Of a stretch of DNA of 64,000 bases, positions 35,475-44,722 are shown piece by piece. The position numbers and the translations under genes are program-made. The stretch comes from Ampullimonas aquatilis. GTDB lineage: Bacteria; Pseudomonadota; Gammaproteobacteria; Burkholderiales; Burkholderiaceae_D. The notes under the pieces were generated by a model. It did not search any database. It was not told the origin of the DNA and saw only the letters and a list, made by a program, of their open reading frames with translations. The first letter of the stretch is position 1. The number at the start of each line of letters is the position of its first letter. The stretch spans positions 310,001 to 374,000 of the forward strand of contig NZ_CP183834.1 of NCBI RefSeq assembly GCF_049675895.1. Reading direction: 5' to 3'.

Positions 35475-35503
35475 TTGACGGACGACGGTGCGTTGTCTTT
35501 AAC
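35475..35503 (+). promoter_or_regulatory. Candidate promoter for plsC
   Basis: TTGACG (35475-35480) and TTTAAC (35498-35503) are separated by 17 bases. The -35 is a five-of-six match and the -10 four-of-six. Transcription would start near 35510, about 30 bases before plsC. The rest of the 35367-35539 spacer is very AT-rich with short inverted repeats. Confidence 0.4.
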
Positions 35504-35539
35504 CATCAGCTTATGATGATTTTTCTGGAACGGTAGTCG

Positions 35540-36331
35540 ATGCGTTTTGCCTTACGCTTTACCCTGTTGATTCTGCATTTATTGCGCGGCCTTCTGACTT
35601 GCGCCGTACTCTTTCCCCTTATTTCGCCAGCATCGCAACATCATCATATTCAACGCTGGTCGCGCCGTGCCCTGAAAATCTGTGGTTTGCGAGTTCAAAT
35701 TGTGGGTCGCTGGCCGCAGAGCGAGGTGGCCAAGCGAGGTTTACTGGTGGTGTCCAATCATATTTCCTGGCTGGATATTTATGCGATTCATAGTGTCAAG
35801 CCAGTGCGCTTTATCGCCAAATCCGAAATCCGTGGCTGGCCGCTGGTGGGTTGGTTGTGTGAGAAGACCGGTACCATTTTTATCGAGCGCGGTAGTCGCA
35901 AAGATGCGCATCGCATCATGCACCATATGGCCGATCTGCTGCGTGAGGGGCATGCGCTCTCGGTGTTTCCGGAAGGCACCACCAGCGACGGGCTGGATCT
36001 ATTGCCGTTTCATGCCAATCTATATGCGGCAGCAGTGACATCGGCGAGTGATATTTTGCCAATCGGTCTGGCCTATCTCGATGCCGGTGGCGCTATCAGC
36101 ACGGCACCCGCCTATATCGGTGATATGAGTCTGATTGATTCGATCCGACTGATTCTGGCGCACCACAATCTGACTGTGCAGGTCACCATCGGTGCGCCGA
36201 TTGATCCGCATGCCCATACCGAGTTATCGCCGGGTGAATTGCGTCGCTGGCTGGCGCAACAATCACGCGATCAGATTGCCGCTTTGCGATCTGGTTTGAA
36301 AAGGCCGGAGATGATGGACAAGGCGGCTTGA
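35540..36331 (+). CDS. plsC: 1-acyl-sn-glycerol-3-phosphate acyltransferase
   Basis: Inner-membrane acyltransferase that makes phosphatidic acid from lysophosphatidic acid. An N-terminal hydrophobic segment (about 5-30) is followed by the acyltransferase motif NHISWLD (His-x4-Asp), GTIFIERGS, and FPEGTTSDG. The length of 263 residues is normal. It stands as a single transcription unit after the pyr genes and converges with apaH. Confidence 0.92.
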   Translation: MRFALRFTLLILHLLRGLLTCAVLFPLISPASQHHHIQRWSRRALKICGLRVQIVGRWPQSEVAKRGLLVVSNHISWLDIYAIHSVKPVRFIAKSEIRGWPLVGWLCEKTGTIFIERGSRKDAHRIMHHMADLLREGHALSVFPEGTTSDGLDLLPFHANLYAAAVTSASDILPIGLAYLDAGGAISTAPAYIGDMSLIDSIRLILAHHNLTVQVTIGAPIDPHAHTELSPGELRRWLAQQSRDQIAALRSGLKRPEMMDKAA

Positions 36332-36411
36332 ATCAATGATAAGCCAAGGTAAGGGTTTATGAAGCTTTTGCCACAAAGACGCGAAGCGCATTAAGGACAC
36401 ACTAGACACAC

Positions 36412-36443
36412 TAAAAAGCCGGGTTACGTTCTATGCTTTTTTG
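36412..36443. terminator. Candidate bidirectional terminator between plsC and apaH
   Basis: AAAAAGC (36413-36419) and GCTTTTT (36435-36441) form a 7-bp stem with a 15-base loop, with A and T runs at the ends. It lies between convergent genes. The stem is mostly A-T, so it would be weak. Confidence 0.35.
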
Positions 36444-36548
36444 AGAAAATAGCTAGATAACCTTTCGTATTTTTTGTTCTGCTTGTTTGAGTGGCGAACG
36501 CTGGTCCATGTCTTTCCTTGGTGGTTAAGTTGGTTTGATTGGCTTTGA

Positions 36549-37370
36549 CTAGCCTGGTTGTTGTGCTGCTGGACAGTCCACTTGAAATACTTCGCGTTGA
36601 CCAGGGTCAGTTGTCAGTTTGACGGCACTCAGTTTGCCACCCCACACGCAACCCGTATCCAGCCCAATCAAGTTGTCGCGCAGGGTGAGTCCCAGCGTGG
36701 ACCAATGACCAAATACCACCGTGACATCTTGGGTTTGTCGATTTGAGACGTCAAACCAGGGCATGAAACCGCCGGGAGGATTGGCGGCACTTTCGGTACT
36801 GCTGAAGTCCATGACACCATCGGCCGTGCAAAAACGTATACGAGTGAGGGCATTGACGATGACACGCCAGCGTTTGGCCCCCTTGAGTGAACTGTGCCAT
36901 TGGTCAGGCTGATTGCCATACATCTGCGCCAGAAAATCCACATAATCGGGGCCGCGTAATTGTTCTTCGACTTCCGCCGCCAGATCCATTGTCTGTGCCA
37001 GCGACCATTGCGGTAACACACCGGCATGAACCAGTAAATGGCCATCTGCAAAATGCGCCAGCGGTTGTTGGCGCAGCCAATCAAGTAGCTCGGCCGAGGC
37101 CGGTTGCAGTAACTCGGTGAGCGTATCGCGCTTAGCCGGAGGACGAATGCCATGGGCGACGGCCAGCAGATGAAGGTCATGATTACCTAAAACGGTGATA
37201 TATTTTTGCTGGCGCAACCAGTTCAATACGGCATGGGAGTCGGGGCCGCGATTGACCAGATCACCAGCAAACCAAAGCTGGTCTTTGCTGGGTTGCAAAG
37301 CCAGTTTGCTGATCAATTGCTGGAGTGGCGTGGCACAGCCTTGCAAGTCGCCAATGGCAAAAATCGACAT
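36549..37370 (-). CDS. apaH: Bis(5'-nucleosyl)-tetraphosphatase, symmetrical
   Basis: Metallophosphatase that splits Ap4A into two ADP and can decap Np4-capped RNA. The phosphoesterase motifs are all visible: FAIGDLQGC, FAGDLVNRGPDS, LGNHDLHLLA, and GHWSTLGL, ending with GLDTGCVWGGKL. The 273-residue length is standard. It is transcribed toward plsC and divergent from the wbpL-like gene. Confidence 0.96.
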   Translation of the reverse strand: MSIFAIGDLQGCATPLQQLISKLALQPSKDQLWFAGDLVNRGPDSHAVLNWLRQQKYITVLGNHDLHLLAVAHGIRPPAKRDTLTELLQPASAELLDWLRQQPLAHFADGHLLVHAGVLPQWSLAQTMDLAAEVEEQLRGPDYVDFLAQMYGNQPDQWHSSLKGAKRWRVIVNALTRIRFCTADGVMDFSSTESAANPPGGFMPWFDVSNRQTQDVTVVFGHWSTLGLTLRDNLIGLDTGCVWGGKLSAVKLTTDPGQREVFQVDCPAAQQPG

Positions 37371-37452
37371 GAATAAATAATCTCAATAAGTAAAGCGTAA
37401 AAAGGTAAACAGGCCAATACTGTAGCAAATCTATCGTAGTACAGATCTTTAG

Positions 37453-37481
37453 TCGATAAAGCCATCTGATTCAGTTAGAAT
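37453..37481 (+). promoter_or_regulatory. Candidate promoter for the polysaccharide initiation genes
   Basis: TCGATA (37453-37458) and TAGAAT (37476-37481) are separated by exactly 17 bases (four-of-six and five-of-six matches). The start would fall near 37488, leaving a 45-base leader before the ATG at 37533. It lies in the divergent gap with apaH. Confidence 0.45.
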
Positions 37482-37532
37482 GTTTTGCTAACAATAAATT
37501 CCTTTGAAAATCAAAGAACTATTCCACAAAAC

Positions 37533-38558
37533 ATGATGCTGGCACTCAGTTGCTTTATTTTGGCATGGCTCGTGAGTAGCCTGTGCTTAAGCACCATGCT
37601 CAAAAAAAAATGGCTGGTTCAAACCCTGGATCAGCCCAATCACCGCTCCTTGCACGTCCAGCCGGTGCCTCGTACTGGTGGAATTGCCATCATGCTGGGC
37701 ATTTTGGCGGGTGTATTACCGTTGTTTTTGCTTAAGATGAATGACACGGCAGGATCGACTTTGCTGGGTGTCGTTGTCATCGGAATTGGCTTGTCCATCG
37801 TTGCAAGATTGGATGATTTGTATCATTTAAGTCCTTTGACGCGGTTGGTGGTGCAGGTCTTAGCTGCTGCAACGGCCAGCCTGCTGATTGTGGGAGTGCC
37901 CATCACAATGCCGCAGTTATGGGTGGTTTTGGTCGGAGTGATGAGCGTGGTCTGGATGACCAATCTCTATAACTTCATGGATGGTGCCGACGGCTTGGCT
38001 GGCGGGATGGCTTGTATTGGTTTTGCCTGTTACGCATTGGCTGCCTGGTTGGGTAATGCCCATCATCTGGCTGGTTTTTGTCTGGCTATCGCTGGTGCAG
38101 CGTTGGCTTTTTTGCGTTTCAACTTTTATCCCGCCAAAATATTTATGGGTGATGTGGGTTCCATTCCATTAGGTTTTTTTGCCGGAGCCATTGCCTGGCA
38201 GGGTGTGCAAATGCATGTTTGGTCAGTATTTTTTGCGGTATTGGCTTTTTTGCCTTTTATTTACGATGCCACGGTTACGCTGATCAAAAGACTGGGGCAG
38301 GGTAAAAAGGTGTGGTTGGCCCACCGCGAACATTTCTATCAAAAATTAGTCCTATCCGGAGTCAGTCACGACAAAGTGGCTTGGTTTGCTTATTTGTGCA
38401 TGATCGTATGTGGTTTGTGTGGTGTGTATGTGCTCAACTTCAGCTGGATTGTGCAGGCCAGTGCGTTGACAGCCATGCTCGTTTTATTGGCAGCGCTCTC
38501 TGTGTTGGTACAACTGCGGTATCGGCAAGTTGGCAAGCCTGAAAATCAATATCAATAG
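37533..38558 (+). CDS. WbpL/WecA-type undecaprenyl-phosphate sugar-1-phosphate transferase
   Basis: Polytopic GT4-family (MraY/WecA superfamily) enzyme that starts O-antigen synthesis by moving a HexNAc-1-phosphate onto undecaprenyl phosphate. Signatures: HRSLHVQPVPRTGG, the acidic LDDLYHLSP, NLYNFMDGADGLAGG, IFMGDVGS and the C-terminal HREHFYQ, which resembles the WbpL His-rich loop. About ten hydrophobic helices are seen over 341 residues. The ATG at 37533 begins at the first membrane helix; a TTG at 37485 is in frame but adds polar residues. It is followed 9 bases later by the WbpM-like gene, so the likely substrate is UDP-QuiNAc or UDP-FucNAc. Confidence 0.88.
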   Translation: MMLALSCFILAWLVSSLCLSTMLKKKWLVQTLDQPNHRSLHVQPVPRTGGIAIMLGILAGVLPLFLLKMNDTAGSTLLGVVVIGIGLSIVARLDDLYHLSPLTRLVVQVLAAATASLLIVGVPITMPQLWVVLVGVMSVVWMTNLYNFMDGADGLAGGMACIGFACYALAAWLGNAHHLAGFCLAIAGAALAFLRFNFYPAKIFMGDVGSIPLGFFAGAIAWQGVQMHVWSVFFAVLAFLPFIYDATVTLIKRLGQGKKVWLAHREHFYQKLVLSGVSHDKVAWFAYLCMIVCGLCGVYVLNFSWIVQASALTAMLVLLAALSVLVQLRYRQVGKPENQYQ

Positions 38559-38567
38559 AAATTGACT

Positions 38568-40511
38568 ATGACACAATTCAAGATAACTGATCTGAGTGGC
38601 ACAGTACGCAATGGTATGGCAATGCTATTTGACGTGTTGGTTGCCGCCGCGGCATGGTTAAGTGGGCATTGGTTCCGCTTCAATCTGGATATTCCGCCAT
38701 TTTTTCATAATGCCATGTGGGCTACCTTACCGGTAGTGGTGCTGATTCAGTTGGGTAGCTTCTGGTCGTTTGGTTTATATCGCGGCATCTGGCGTTATGC
38801 CAGTATTCATGATCTCAAGCGCATTGTGATGGCGGTGCTGTTTGCAGCGATATTGGTGCCTGCGGTACTGCTGCTCTGGCGCTATGGTGAAGGTGTGCCG
38901 CGTTCAATTTACATGCTCAATCCGCTCATGCTGATTTTAGGTATGTGTGCTGGCCGAATCAGCTATCGTGCCTGGAAAGAGCACGCTACCTATGGTGAAT
39001 TCAAGGAGCAAGGCAAGCCCATCCTGGTCTTTGGTGCGGGCGATGTGGCGGCTGGCTTGCTCAAGGAAATTGAGCGTAGCGCCGAATGGCAGGTAGTAGG
39101 TTTACTCGACGATGACCCAGCCAAACTGGGGCGCTCCATGAAGGGCGTCAAAGTGTTGGGGCGCTGGAGCGAATTGTCGCGCGTTGCCGTACAAACCAAA
39201 GCGCGTCACGCTATTCTTGCGATTCCCAATCCGGATCAGAAAATTCGTCGTCGTATTTTTGAGTTGTGTGAAGAGTCGGGCGTTAAAGTGCTGATCATGC
39301 CAGATATGGATGACATTGTGAGTGGGCGCGTACAAAACTCGCAAATTCGTCAAATCGAACTGGAAGACCTATTGGGGCGTGATCCGGTTTCACTGGATAT
39401 CAGTGGTTTGTCCAACTTCTTTTCGGCAAAGTCCGTGTTGATTACGGGCGCTGGCGGCTCGATTGGTTCAGAAATCTGTCGGCAGATTGCCAAATATCGT
39501 CCCAGCGTGATGATCTGTTTTGAGCAAAGTGAATTTGCACTCTACAAAATTGTGGAAGAGTTCGGTTTTCGCTTCCCTTCAATCAGAATTGTGCCGGTAG
39601 TGGGTGATGTCAAGGATGCGGTGCGGCTTGATGAGGTGATGGCTAAATTTCAACCCAGGATTGTTTTTCATGCTGCTGCTTACAAGCATGTGCCTTTGAT
39701 GGAAGAAAATAATGCCTGGCAGGCAGTAAAAAATAACGTGCTGGGCACTTATCAGCTCGCACGAGCGGCCAATAAATATGAAGTTGAAAAACTGATTTTT
39801 ATTTCCACAGACAAAGCGGTCAACCCTACCAATGTGATGGGTGCAACCAAGCGACTGGGTGAAATGCTACTGCAAAAATTCCAGAGCCATAGCAACACAA
39901 AATTCATGATGGTGCGTTTTGGTAATGTGCTTGGTTCCAATGGGAGTGTCATTCCTAAATTCAAGGAACAGATAGAACGCGGTGGCCCGATTACGGTAAC
40001 GCATCAGGATATGACCCGCTATTTCATGACCATTCCTGAGGCCAGTCAATTGGTGCTGCAAGCAGGTTTGATGGGGCAGGGTGGTGAAATTTTTGTGCTG
40101 GATATGGGGGAGCCGGTGAAGATCATGGATCTGGCTCGTGACATGATCAAATTGTCCGGCTACACCGAAGAGCAAATCAAAATCAAGATTACTGGATTGC
40201 GCTCGGGTGAAAAGCTGTTTGAAGAATTGCTTGCTGACAATGAAAAAAACATGCGAACAGCGCATGCCAAATTATGGGTTGCCAAAGTGGAGTCCATCAT
40301 GGATGGCATCAGTTATCAATCGCTGGTGAGCTGGATTGAGGATGTCAAAACATACCGGGATACGGAAGTCAAACTTAAGCTCAACAGTTTTGTACCAGAG
40401 TATGTGGTTGGCAAAATGGAGGCAGCTGCACCTGTTAAGATCGTGGCCGATAACACGATCAGGTCTATTGATAGGGATGATAATTTACCTGAGCAGCTTG
40501 CTAAGCAATAA
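38568..40511 (+). CDS. WbpM/CapD-type UDP-HexNAc 4,6-dehydratase
   Basis: A 647-residue membrane-bound nucleotide-sugar dehydratase. Four N-terminal hydrophobic helices (about 12-115) precede a CoA-binding-like Rossmann domain (FGAGDVAAGLL, about 145-265) and the catalytic SDR domain (VLITGAGGSIGSEI at about 283, FISTDKAVNPTNVMGATKR near 425, GLRSGEKLFEELL near 545). This converts UDP-GlcNAc to the 4-keto-6-deoxy intermediate used for QuiNAc/FucNAc. An upstream in-frame TTG at 38562 is possible. It sits after the WbpL-like transferase. The candidate reductase (56109-57098) lies beyond the O-antigen operon. Confidence 0.9.
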   Translation: MTQFKITDLSGTVRNGMAMLFDVLVAAAAWLSGHWFRFNLDIPPFFHNAMWATLPVVVLIQLGSFWSFGLYRGIWRYASIHDLKRIVMAVLFAAILVPAVLLLWRYGEGVPRSIYMLNPLMLILGMCAGRISYRAWKEHATYGEFKEQGKPILVFGAGDVAAGLLKEIERSAEWQVVGLLDDDPAKLGRSMKGVKVLGRWSELSRVAVQTKARHAILAIPNPDQKIRRRIFELCEESGVKVLIMPDMDDIVSGRVQNSQIRQIELEDLLGRDPVSLDISGLSNFFSAKSVLITGAGGSIGSEICRQIAKYRPSVMICFEQSEFALYKIVEEFGFRFPSIRIVPVVGDVKDAVRLDEVMAKFQPRIVFHAAAYKHVPLMEENNAWQAVKNNVLGTYQLARAANKYEVEKLIFISTDKAVNPTNVMGATKRLGEMLLQKFQSHSNTKFMMVRFGNVLGSNGSVIPKFKEQIERGGPITVTHQDMTRYFMTIPEASQLVLQAGLMGQGGEIFVLDMGEPVKIMDLARDMIKLSGYTEEQIKIKITGLRSGEKLFEELLADNEKNMRTAHAKLWVAKVESIMDGISYQSLVSWIEDVKTYRDTEVKLKLNSFVPEYVVGKMEAAAPVKIVADNTIRSIDRDDNLPEQLAKQ

Positions 40512-40553
40512 ATAAAACAAATAATCCTGACCAGCTTGGCTGGGTCATAGGCA

Positions 40554-41486
40554 ATGACAATGAATCTACAAAAAATTCAACAAGCCAGCGTTTTTGTTGC
40601 TGGCGATATCATGTTAGATCGTTACTGGTTTGGCCAAGTGGAGCGAATTTCGCCAGAGGCACCGGTGCCGGTTTTAAAGGTTGATCATACTGAAGACAGG
40701 CTCGGTGGCGCTGCGAACGTTGCCAGAAACATCGTTTCACTCGGTGCACAGGCGGCTTTAATGGGCGTGATTGGCGACGATGAAGCTGGCAATATCGTTG
40801 AACAATTACTGAATAAAGATCACATCAAATCGCATTGCATTCGTGACCCGCTGATTCCTACCATCATCAAATTGCGTGCTATTGGCCGTCAGCAACAGCT
40901 ATTGCGTATTGATTTTGAAAAGACGCCTGATTCAACACTGATCAGTAATCAACTCAATTTATATAAGAGTCTGCTTGAAGGCTATAACACGCTGGTCTTG
41001 TCCGATTACGGCAAAGGTAGTCTGGCATGTGTGTCCGACATGATCCTTGCCGCCAAATCGCTAGGAAAGAATGTGTTGGTTGACCCCAAAGGGGATGACT
41101 ATAGTCGCTATCATCATGCGTCTATTCTTACCCCGAACCGCGCTGAGTTACGTCAGGTTATTGGCAAATGGCAAAATGAAGAAGACCTCACAAACAAAGC
41201 TCAAAATTTGCGTACATCATTGAATCTCGATGCCTTGCTTTTGACCCGTTCAGAAGAAGGTATGACGCTCTATCAAAATAACCAGGTCAACCACTTCCCT
41301 GCACAAGCCAGAGAAGTTTTTGATGTGAGCGGTGCAGGTGATACGGTGATTGCCACATTGGCTGTGATGCTGGATGCCGGTATGCCAATCGTTGAGGCGG
41401 TTGCCATGGCCAATCAGGCTGGCGGTATTGTTGTTGGCAAGTTGGGGACGGCGACTGTGACGGCTGAAGAGTTGTTGATTTCTTAA
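40554..41486 (+). CDS. rfaE1: D-glycero-beta-D-manno-heptose-7-phosphate kinase
   Basis: PfkB-family kinase making heptose 1,7-bisphosphate for the LPS inner core. It shows VFVAGDIMLDRYWFG, ISPEAPVPV, the LGGAANVARNI motif, LVDPKGDDYSRY, TPNRAEL and the catalytic DVSGAGDTVIA. At 310 residues it is the kinase half alone; the nucleotidyltransferase half fused in E. coli HldE is absent, so an rfaE2 gene is expected elsewhere. It lies after the wbpM-like gene. gmhA, the preceding pathway step, is at 57194-57805. Confidence 0.94.
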   Translation: MTMNLQKIQQASVFVAGDIMLDRYWFGQVERISPEAPVPVLKVDHTEDRLGGAANVARNIVSLGAQAALMGVIGDDEAGNIVEQLLNKDHIKSHCIRDPLIPTIIKLRAIGRQQQLLRIDFEKTPDSTLISNQLNLYKSLLEGYNTLVLSDYGKGSLACVSDMILAAKSLGKNVLVDPKGDDYSRYHHASILTPNRAELRQVIGKWQNEEDLTNKAQNLRTSLNLDALLLTRSEEGMTLYQNNQVNHFPAQAREVFDVSGAGDTVIATLAVMLDAGMPIVEAVAMANQAGGIVVGKLGTATVTAEELLIS

Positions 41487-41525
41487 TAGCGATGTATATC
41501 TGAACTTATTAGTCATTCAGTCAAG

Positions 41526-42473
41526 ATGTCGTTAAAGGAAACTAATCAAGAGCATGTTACTGTAGCCATTTTGATGGGTACTTATAATGGTGAAAATTTT
41601 TTAAAAGAACAACTGGACTCTATTGTTGATCAAACCTTTTCTGATTGGGCTATTCATGTCTCAGATGATGGCTCTACAGATAGAACAGTTGAAATTCTAG
41701 AAAACTATAAAACGAATTTAGGTGAGAAAAAAATATTCATTAGAAATGGTCCGCACAGGGGTTTTGTCGCCAACTTTTTATCTTTGGCCTGTGATGAGTT
41801 TATCAAGGCTGAATTTTATGCATATTGCGATCAAGATGATATATGGGAGCAGGATAAATTAGAGCGAGCAATTAAGTGGTTGAATGAAGTGCCGACTGCA
41901 ACGCCAGCCATGTATTGTTCGCGTACAAGTCTGATAGACTCAAATGGCAAAAGTATTGGATTTTCTACACTGTTCAAGCGTCCGCCCAGTTTTGAAAATG
42001 CACTGGTGCAAAGTATTGCTGGCGCAAACACAATCGTTTTTAATCAAGCAGCAAAAGATTTGCTGATTAAAGCTGGCTCTGATGTTGATGTGCCATCACA
42101 TGATTGGTGGTTATATTTGGTCGTTACTGCTTGTGGTGGAGTGGTTAAGTATGATGCGCATCCATCGGTGCGGTATCGTCAGCATGGGAAGAATTTGGTC
42201 GGAAAAAATCTAGGCTTTAGAGCGTTTTTTAAAAGATTGGCAATGGGAGTTGGTGGTACTTTTTCTAAGTGGACTGATCAACATTTGCTGGGATTAGATA
42301 AATTGGTGGATCTAATATCCTTTGAGTCAAAGGTAAGATTGTCTCAATTCAGAGCATATAAGACAGCTAACCGGCTGAGTCGACTGGTTCTTTTTAAGAA
42401 GCTAGGTATTTATCGGCAGACAGTACTAGGAACTCTCATACTTAAGGTCGCCGCTTTTTGGGGAAAGTTATAA
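41526..42473 (+). CDS. GT2 family glycosyltransferase (rhamnosyltransferase-like)
   Basis: A 315-residue cytoplasmic GT-A enzyme. It begins VAILMGTYNGENFLKEQLDSI, followed by HVSDDGSTDRT (nucleotide-binding Asp), and YCDQDDIWEQDKLERA, the DxD-like segment of rhamnosyl-type GT2s. There is a conserved C-terminal RYRQHGKNLVG. The donor is not determinable. It is on the plus strand and convergent with the long minus-strand operon. Base composition drops to AT-rich here, marking the left edge of the variable block. Confidence 0.86.
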   Translation: MSLKETNQEHVTVAILMGTYNGENFLKEQLDSIVDQTFSDWAIHVSDDGSTDRTVEILENYKTNLGEKKIFIRNGPHRGFVANFLSLACDEFIKAEFYAYCDQDDIWEQDKLERAIKWLNEVPTATPAMYCSRTSLIDSNGKSIGFSTLFKRPPSFENALVQSIAGANTIVFNQAAKDLLIKAGSDVDVPSHDWWLYLVVTACGGVVKYDAHPSVRYRQHGKNLVGKNLGFRAFFKRLAMGVGGTFSKWTDQHLLGLDKLVDLISFESKVRLSQFRAYKTANRLSRLVLFKKLGIYRQTVLGTLILKVAAFWGKL

Positions 42474-42524
42474 TTATCGAGTCTAGCTAGTATATGCAAT
42501 ATTTAATAATTGAAATATGTATGT

Positions 42525-43622
42525 CTAGATAATGTTTGCAGTGGAAAATCGAGTATCCCAAGAGTTATTAATACAAAACTCTTTGGCTTTTTTAGGGTCT
42601 CTCTTGTAGAGCAGAGCCTTTTCAATTACGTGATTAATAGCCGCTCCCTTCTTGCAAATAAAGACATTTGTATTTGTAGCGCGATATGACATTTCGCCAA
42701 AATCTGTGGAAATAATGGCTAAGTCCAGTGCCGTATATTCATAGTATTTAATAGGGTCTACTGATTTAGTCAGAGTATTTATTTTGAATGGAATAAGTCC
42801 AATGTCAAAATCATGCATGTATTCGATGGCTTGTAGATGATGGCAAGGCGGATGTATTTCTATATTACGTGGCAAGTCGGTAGGATTTGATACAAATACT
42901 GGCCCGATTAATCGAACTATATCAGATGGTCTTGCTTTAGCAAGTTCAATAACCCATTCCCAGTCGAACCATGATCCAATGGTTCCAACATATCCTAATA
43001 TTTTTTTTTCTCTCTCCGGTTTAAAAAATTCTCTTGTCGATATGGATTCGGTATCTAAACCATTAAATATAAGTTGTATGTCACATCTAAACTTGCTCCA
43101 TAACTTATATAAATTCGTAGAAGATGTCAGCATATGAGTGACGCCATTTACTATTTTTTGTTCTCGCGAATAAATGGCGTGTCTGGAAATACCAGAATAA
43201 AAAGCAGAAAAATCATCCATAGCATCATAGATGGAAATGCTATTTTTCATTCGTCTCAAAACGGTTAGTGCAAACGCAGAAGGTTTTCCAATCAATAATA
43301 ATGTGTCTTGATTGTTGGAAAACTCATCTATTCTTTTCAATGTTGATTGCCATATTAAAGCATTAACCCATGCTGAGCATGGTAAAGGCTCAATTGGTAG
43401 GGCAGATGGTTTAATAACTTGTAGCCATTGTGGTGATTTGTTTACAGCTTTTGAAGCTGTACGGCGCAATCTTTGCAAGTCGCTTATTGATGGTAAGCGC
43501 GTGGGATATGGGTCAATCCATAAAACATTCCCATTGGTTTGAGTATGGAACCACATAACAAACTTGTGTGGCCTTTGTGCAAAACTGACCCACTCAACTG
43601 GAGCAATATATACAAGCTGCAT
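42525..43622 (-). CDS. GT-B glycosyltransferase, homologous to the middle domain of the 50673-53765 protein
   Basis: A 365-residue protein with a GT4-like C-terminal half: LGYVGTIGSWFDWEWVIELA, LIGPVF, DFDIGLIPFKIN and VDPIKYYEYTALDLAIISTDFGEM. The N-terminal half has FAQRPHKFVMWF and ISIYDAMDDFSAF. Both halves parallel the middle domain of the large fusion protein in this operon. The ATG shares one base with the wecB stop. It is the last gene of the minus-strand O-polysaccharide operon, 51 bases from the convergent GT2. The sugar donor is unknown. Confidence 0.82.
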   Translation of the reverse strand: MQLVYIAPVEWVSFAQRPHKFVMWFHTQTNGNVLWIDPYPTRLPSISDLQRLRRTASKAVNKSPQWLQVIKPSALPIEPLPCSAWVNALIWQSTLKRIDEFSNNQDTLLLIGKPSAFALTVLRRMKNSISIYDAMDDFSAFYSGISRHAIYSREQKIVNGVTHMLTSSTNLYKLWSKFRCDIQLIFNGLDTESISTREFFKPEREKKILGYVGTIGSWFDWEWVIELAKARPSDIVRLIGPVFVSNPTDLPRNIEIHPPCHHLQAIEYMHDFDIGLIPFKINTLTKSVDPIKYYEYTALDLAIISTDFGEMSYRATNTNVFICKKGAAINHVIEKALLYKRDPKKAKEFCINNSWDTRFSTANII

Positions 43623-44722
43623 CAAGCGAAGTACTTTTGTAGAGTAGCAATGATTCGATTAGAGGCTTTTCCATCTCCGTAAGGGGAAATTCCAAGAGCC
43701 ATTTTTTTGTAGGCAGATGAGTCATTTAGGAGTGACTGTGTTTCTCTAATAATGGATTCATAATTAGATCCGACTAGCTTTACCACCCCCAGTTTTACTG
43801 CTTCGGGGCGTTCGGTCTCATCACGCAAAACTAATACAGGCTTGCCCAGCGCAGGAGCCTCTTCTTGAACTCCTCCGGAATCGCTGATAATTAAATACGC
43901 TCGTTTCATTGCGGCAATAAATGGAGCGTAGTCTAAAGGATCATGTAGGATAATGTTTTTACATTCACCTAGCAGTTCATAAGCTACGTTTTTTATATTC
44001 GGGTTGGGATGAACGGGATAAAGAATCTGAATATCAGGGTTGGTTTCTGACAGTGTCTTGAGCGCAAGACAAATATTTTTAAATGGGTCACCAAAATTTT
44101 CGCGACGATGTGATGTAACTAATATTAGTCGTTTATTATCATCTAGCGGAATATTTAGATGAGTCTCCTTAGACGCTGTCATTAATAAAGCATCAATTAC
44201 TGTGTTGCCTGTAACAACAATGTCGTGGTCTTTTACTCCTTCTTTGAGTAAGTTTTGACGCGAGCTTTCGGTCGGGGCAAAGTGCCAGCGTGTTAGACAA
44301 CCAGCAATCACACGGTTAGCTTCTTCTGGAAAAGGGTTTTGCATATCCCAAGTGCGTAATCCAGCTTCAACATGGCCAAATGGAATTCTATGATAGAAGC
44401 AAGCTAGAGCTACACTCATTACTGTCGTAGTATCACCTTGTGCCAGAACAAGGTCAGGTTTCTCCGTATCTAAGATATTATCAAGTTCTAACAAAATTCT
44501 TGCGGTCAAAGATGTTAGAGCTTGATTGGGTCGCATGATATCTAAATCTATATCTGGCTGAATATCAAAGAAATTTAATACTTGATCAAGCATACCGCGG
44601 TGTTGGGCTGTGGCAAGAACCTTTACATTTGCCCATGGTTGTTGTTTTAAGCCAATAATAAGTGGGGCCATTTTGATGGCCTCTGGGCGAGTGCCAATCA
44701 CACATAATATTTTTTTATTCAT
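43622..44722 (-). CDS. wecB: UDP-N-acetylglucosamine 2-epimerase (non-hydrolysing)
   Basis: Converts UDP-GlcNAc to UDP-ManNAc. It carries the family signatures VIGTRPEAIKMAPLI, QGDTTTVMS, FGHVEAGLRTWD, PFPEEANRVIAG, TGNTVIDAL, TSHRRENFGDPF and ISDSGGVQEEAPALGKPVLVLRD. Length of 366 residues is standard. The ManNAc dehydrogenase WecC is not in the window, so the product may be used as ManNAc or oxidised by an enzyme encoded elsewhere. It overlaps gtrA by four bases. Confidence 0.94.
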   Translation of the reverse strand: MNKKILCVIGTRPEAIKMAPLIIGLKQQPWANVKVLATAQHRGMLDQVLNFFDIQPDIDLDIMRPNQALTSLTARILLELDNILDTEKPDLVLAQGDTTTVMSVALACFYHRIPFGHVEAGLRTWDMQNPFPEEANRVIAGCLTRWHFAPTESSRQNLLKEGVKDHDIVVTGNTVIDALLMTASKETHLNIPLDDNKRLILVTSHRRENFGDPFKNICLALKTLSETNPDIQILYPVHPNPNIKNVAYELLGECKNIILHDPLDYAPFIAAMKRAYLIISDSGGVQEEAPALGKPVLVLRDETERPEAVKLGVVKLVGSNYESIIRETQSLLNDSSAYKKMALGISPYGDGKASNRIIATLQKYFA

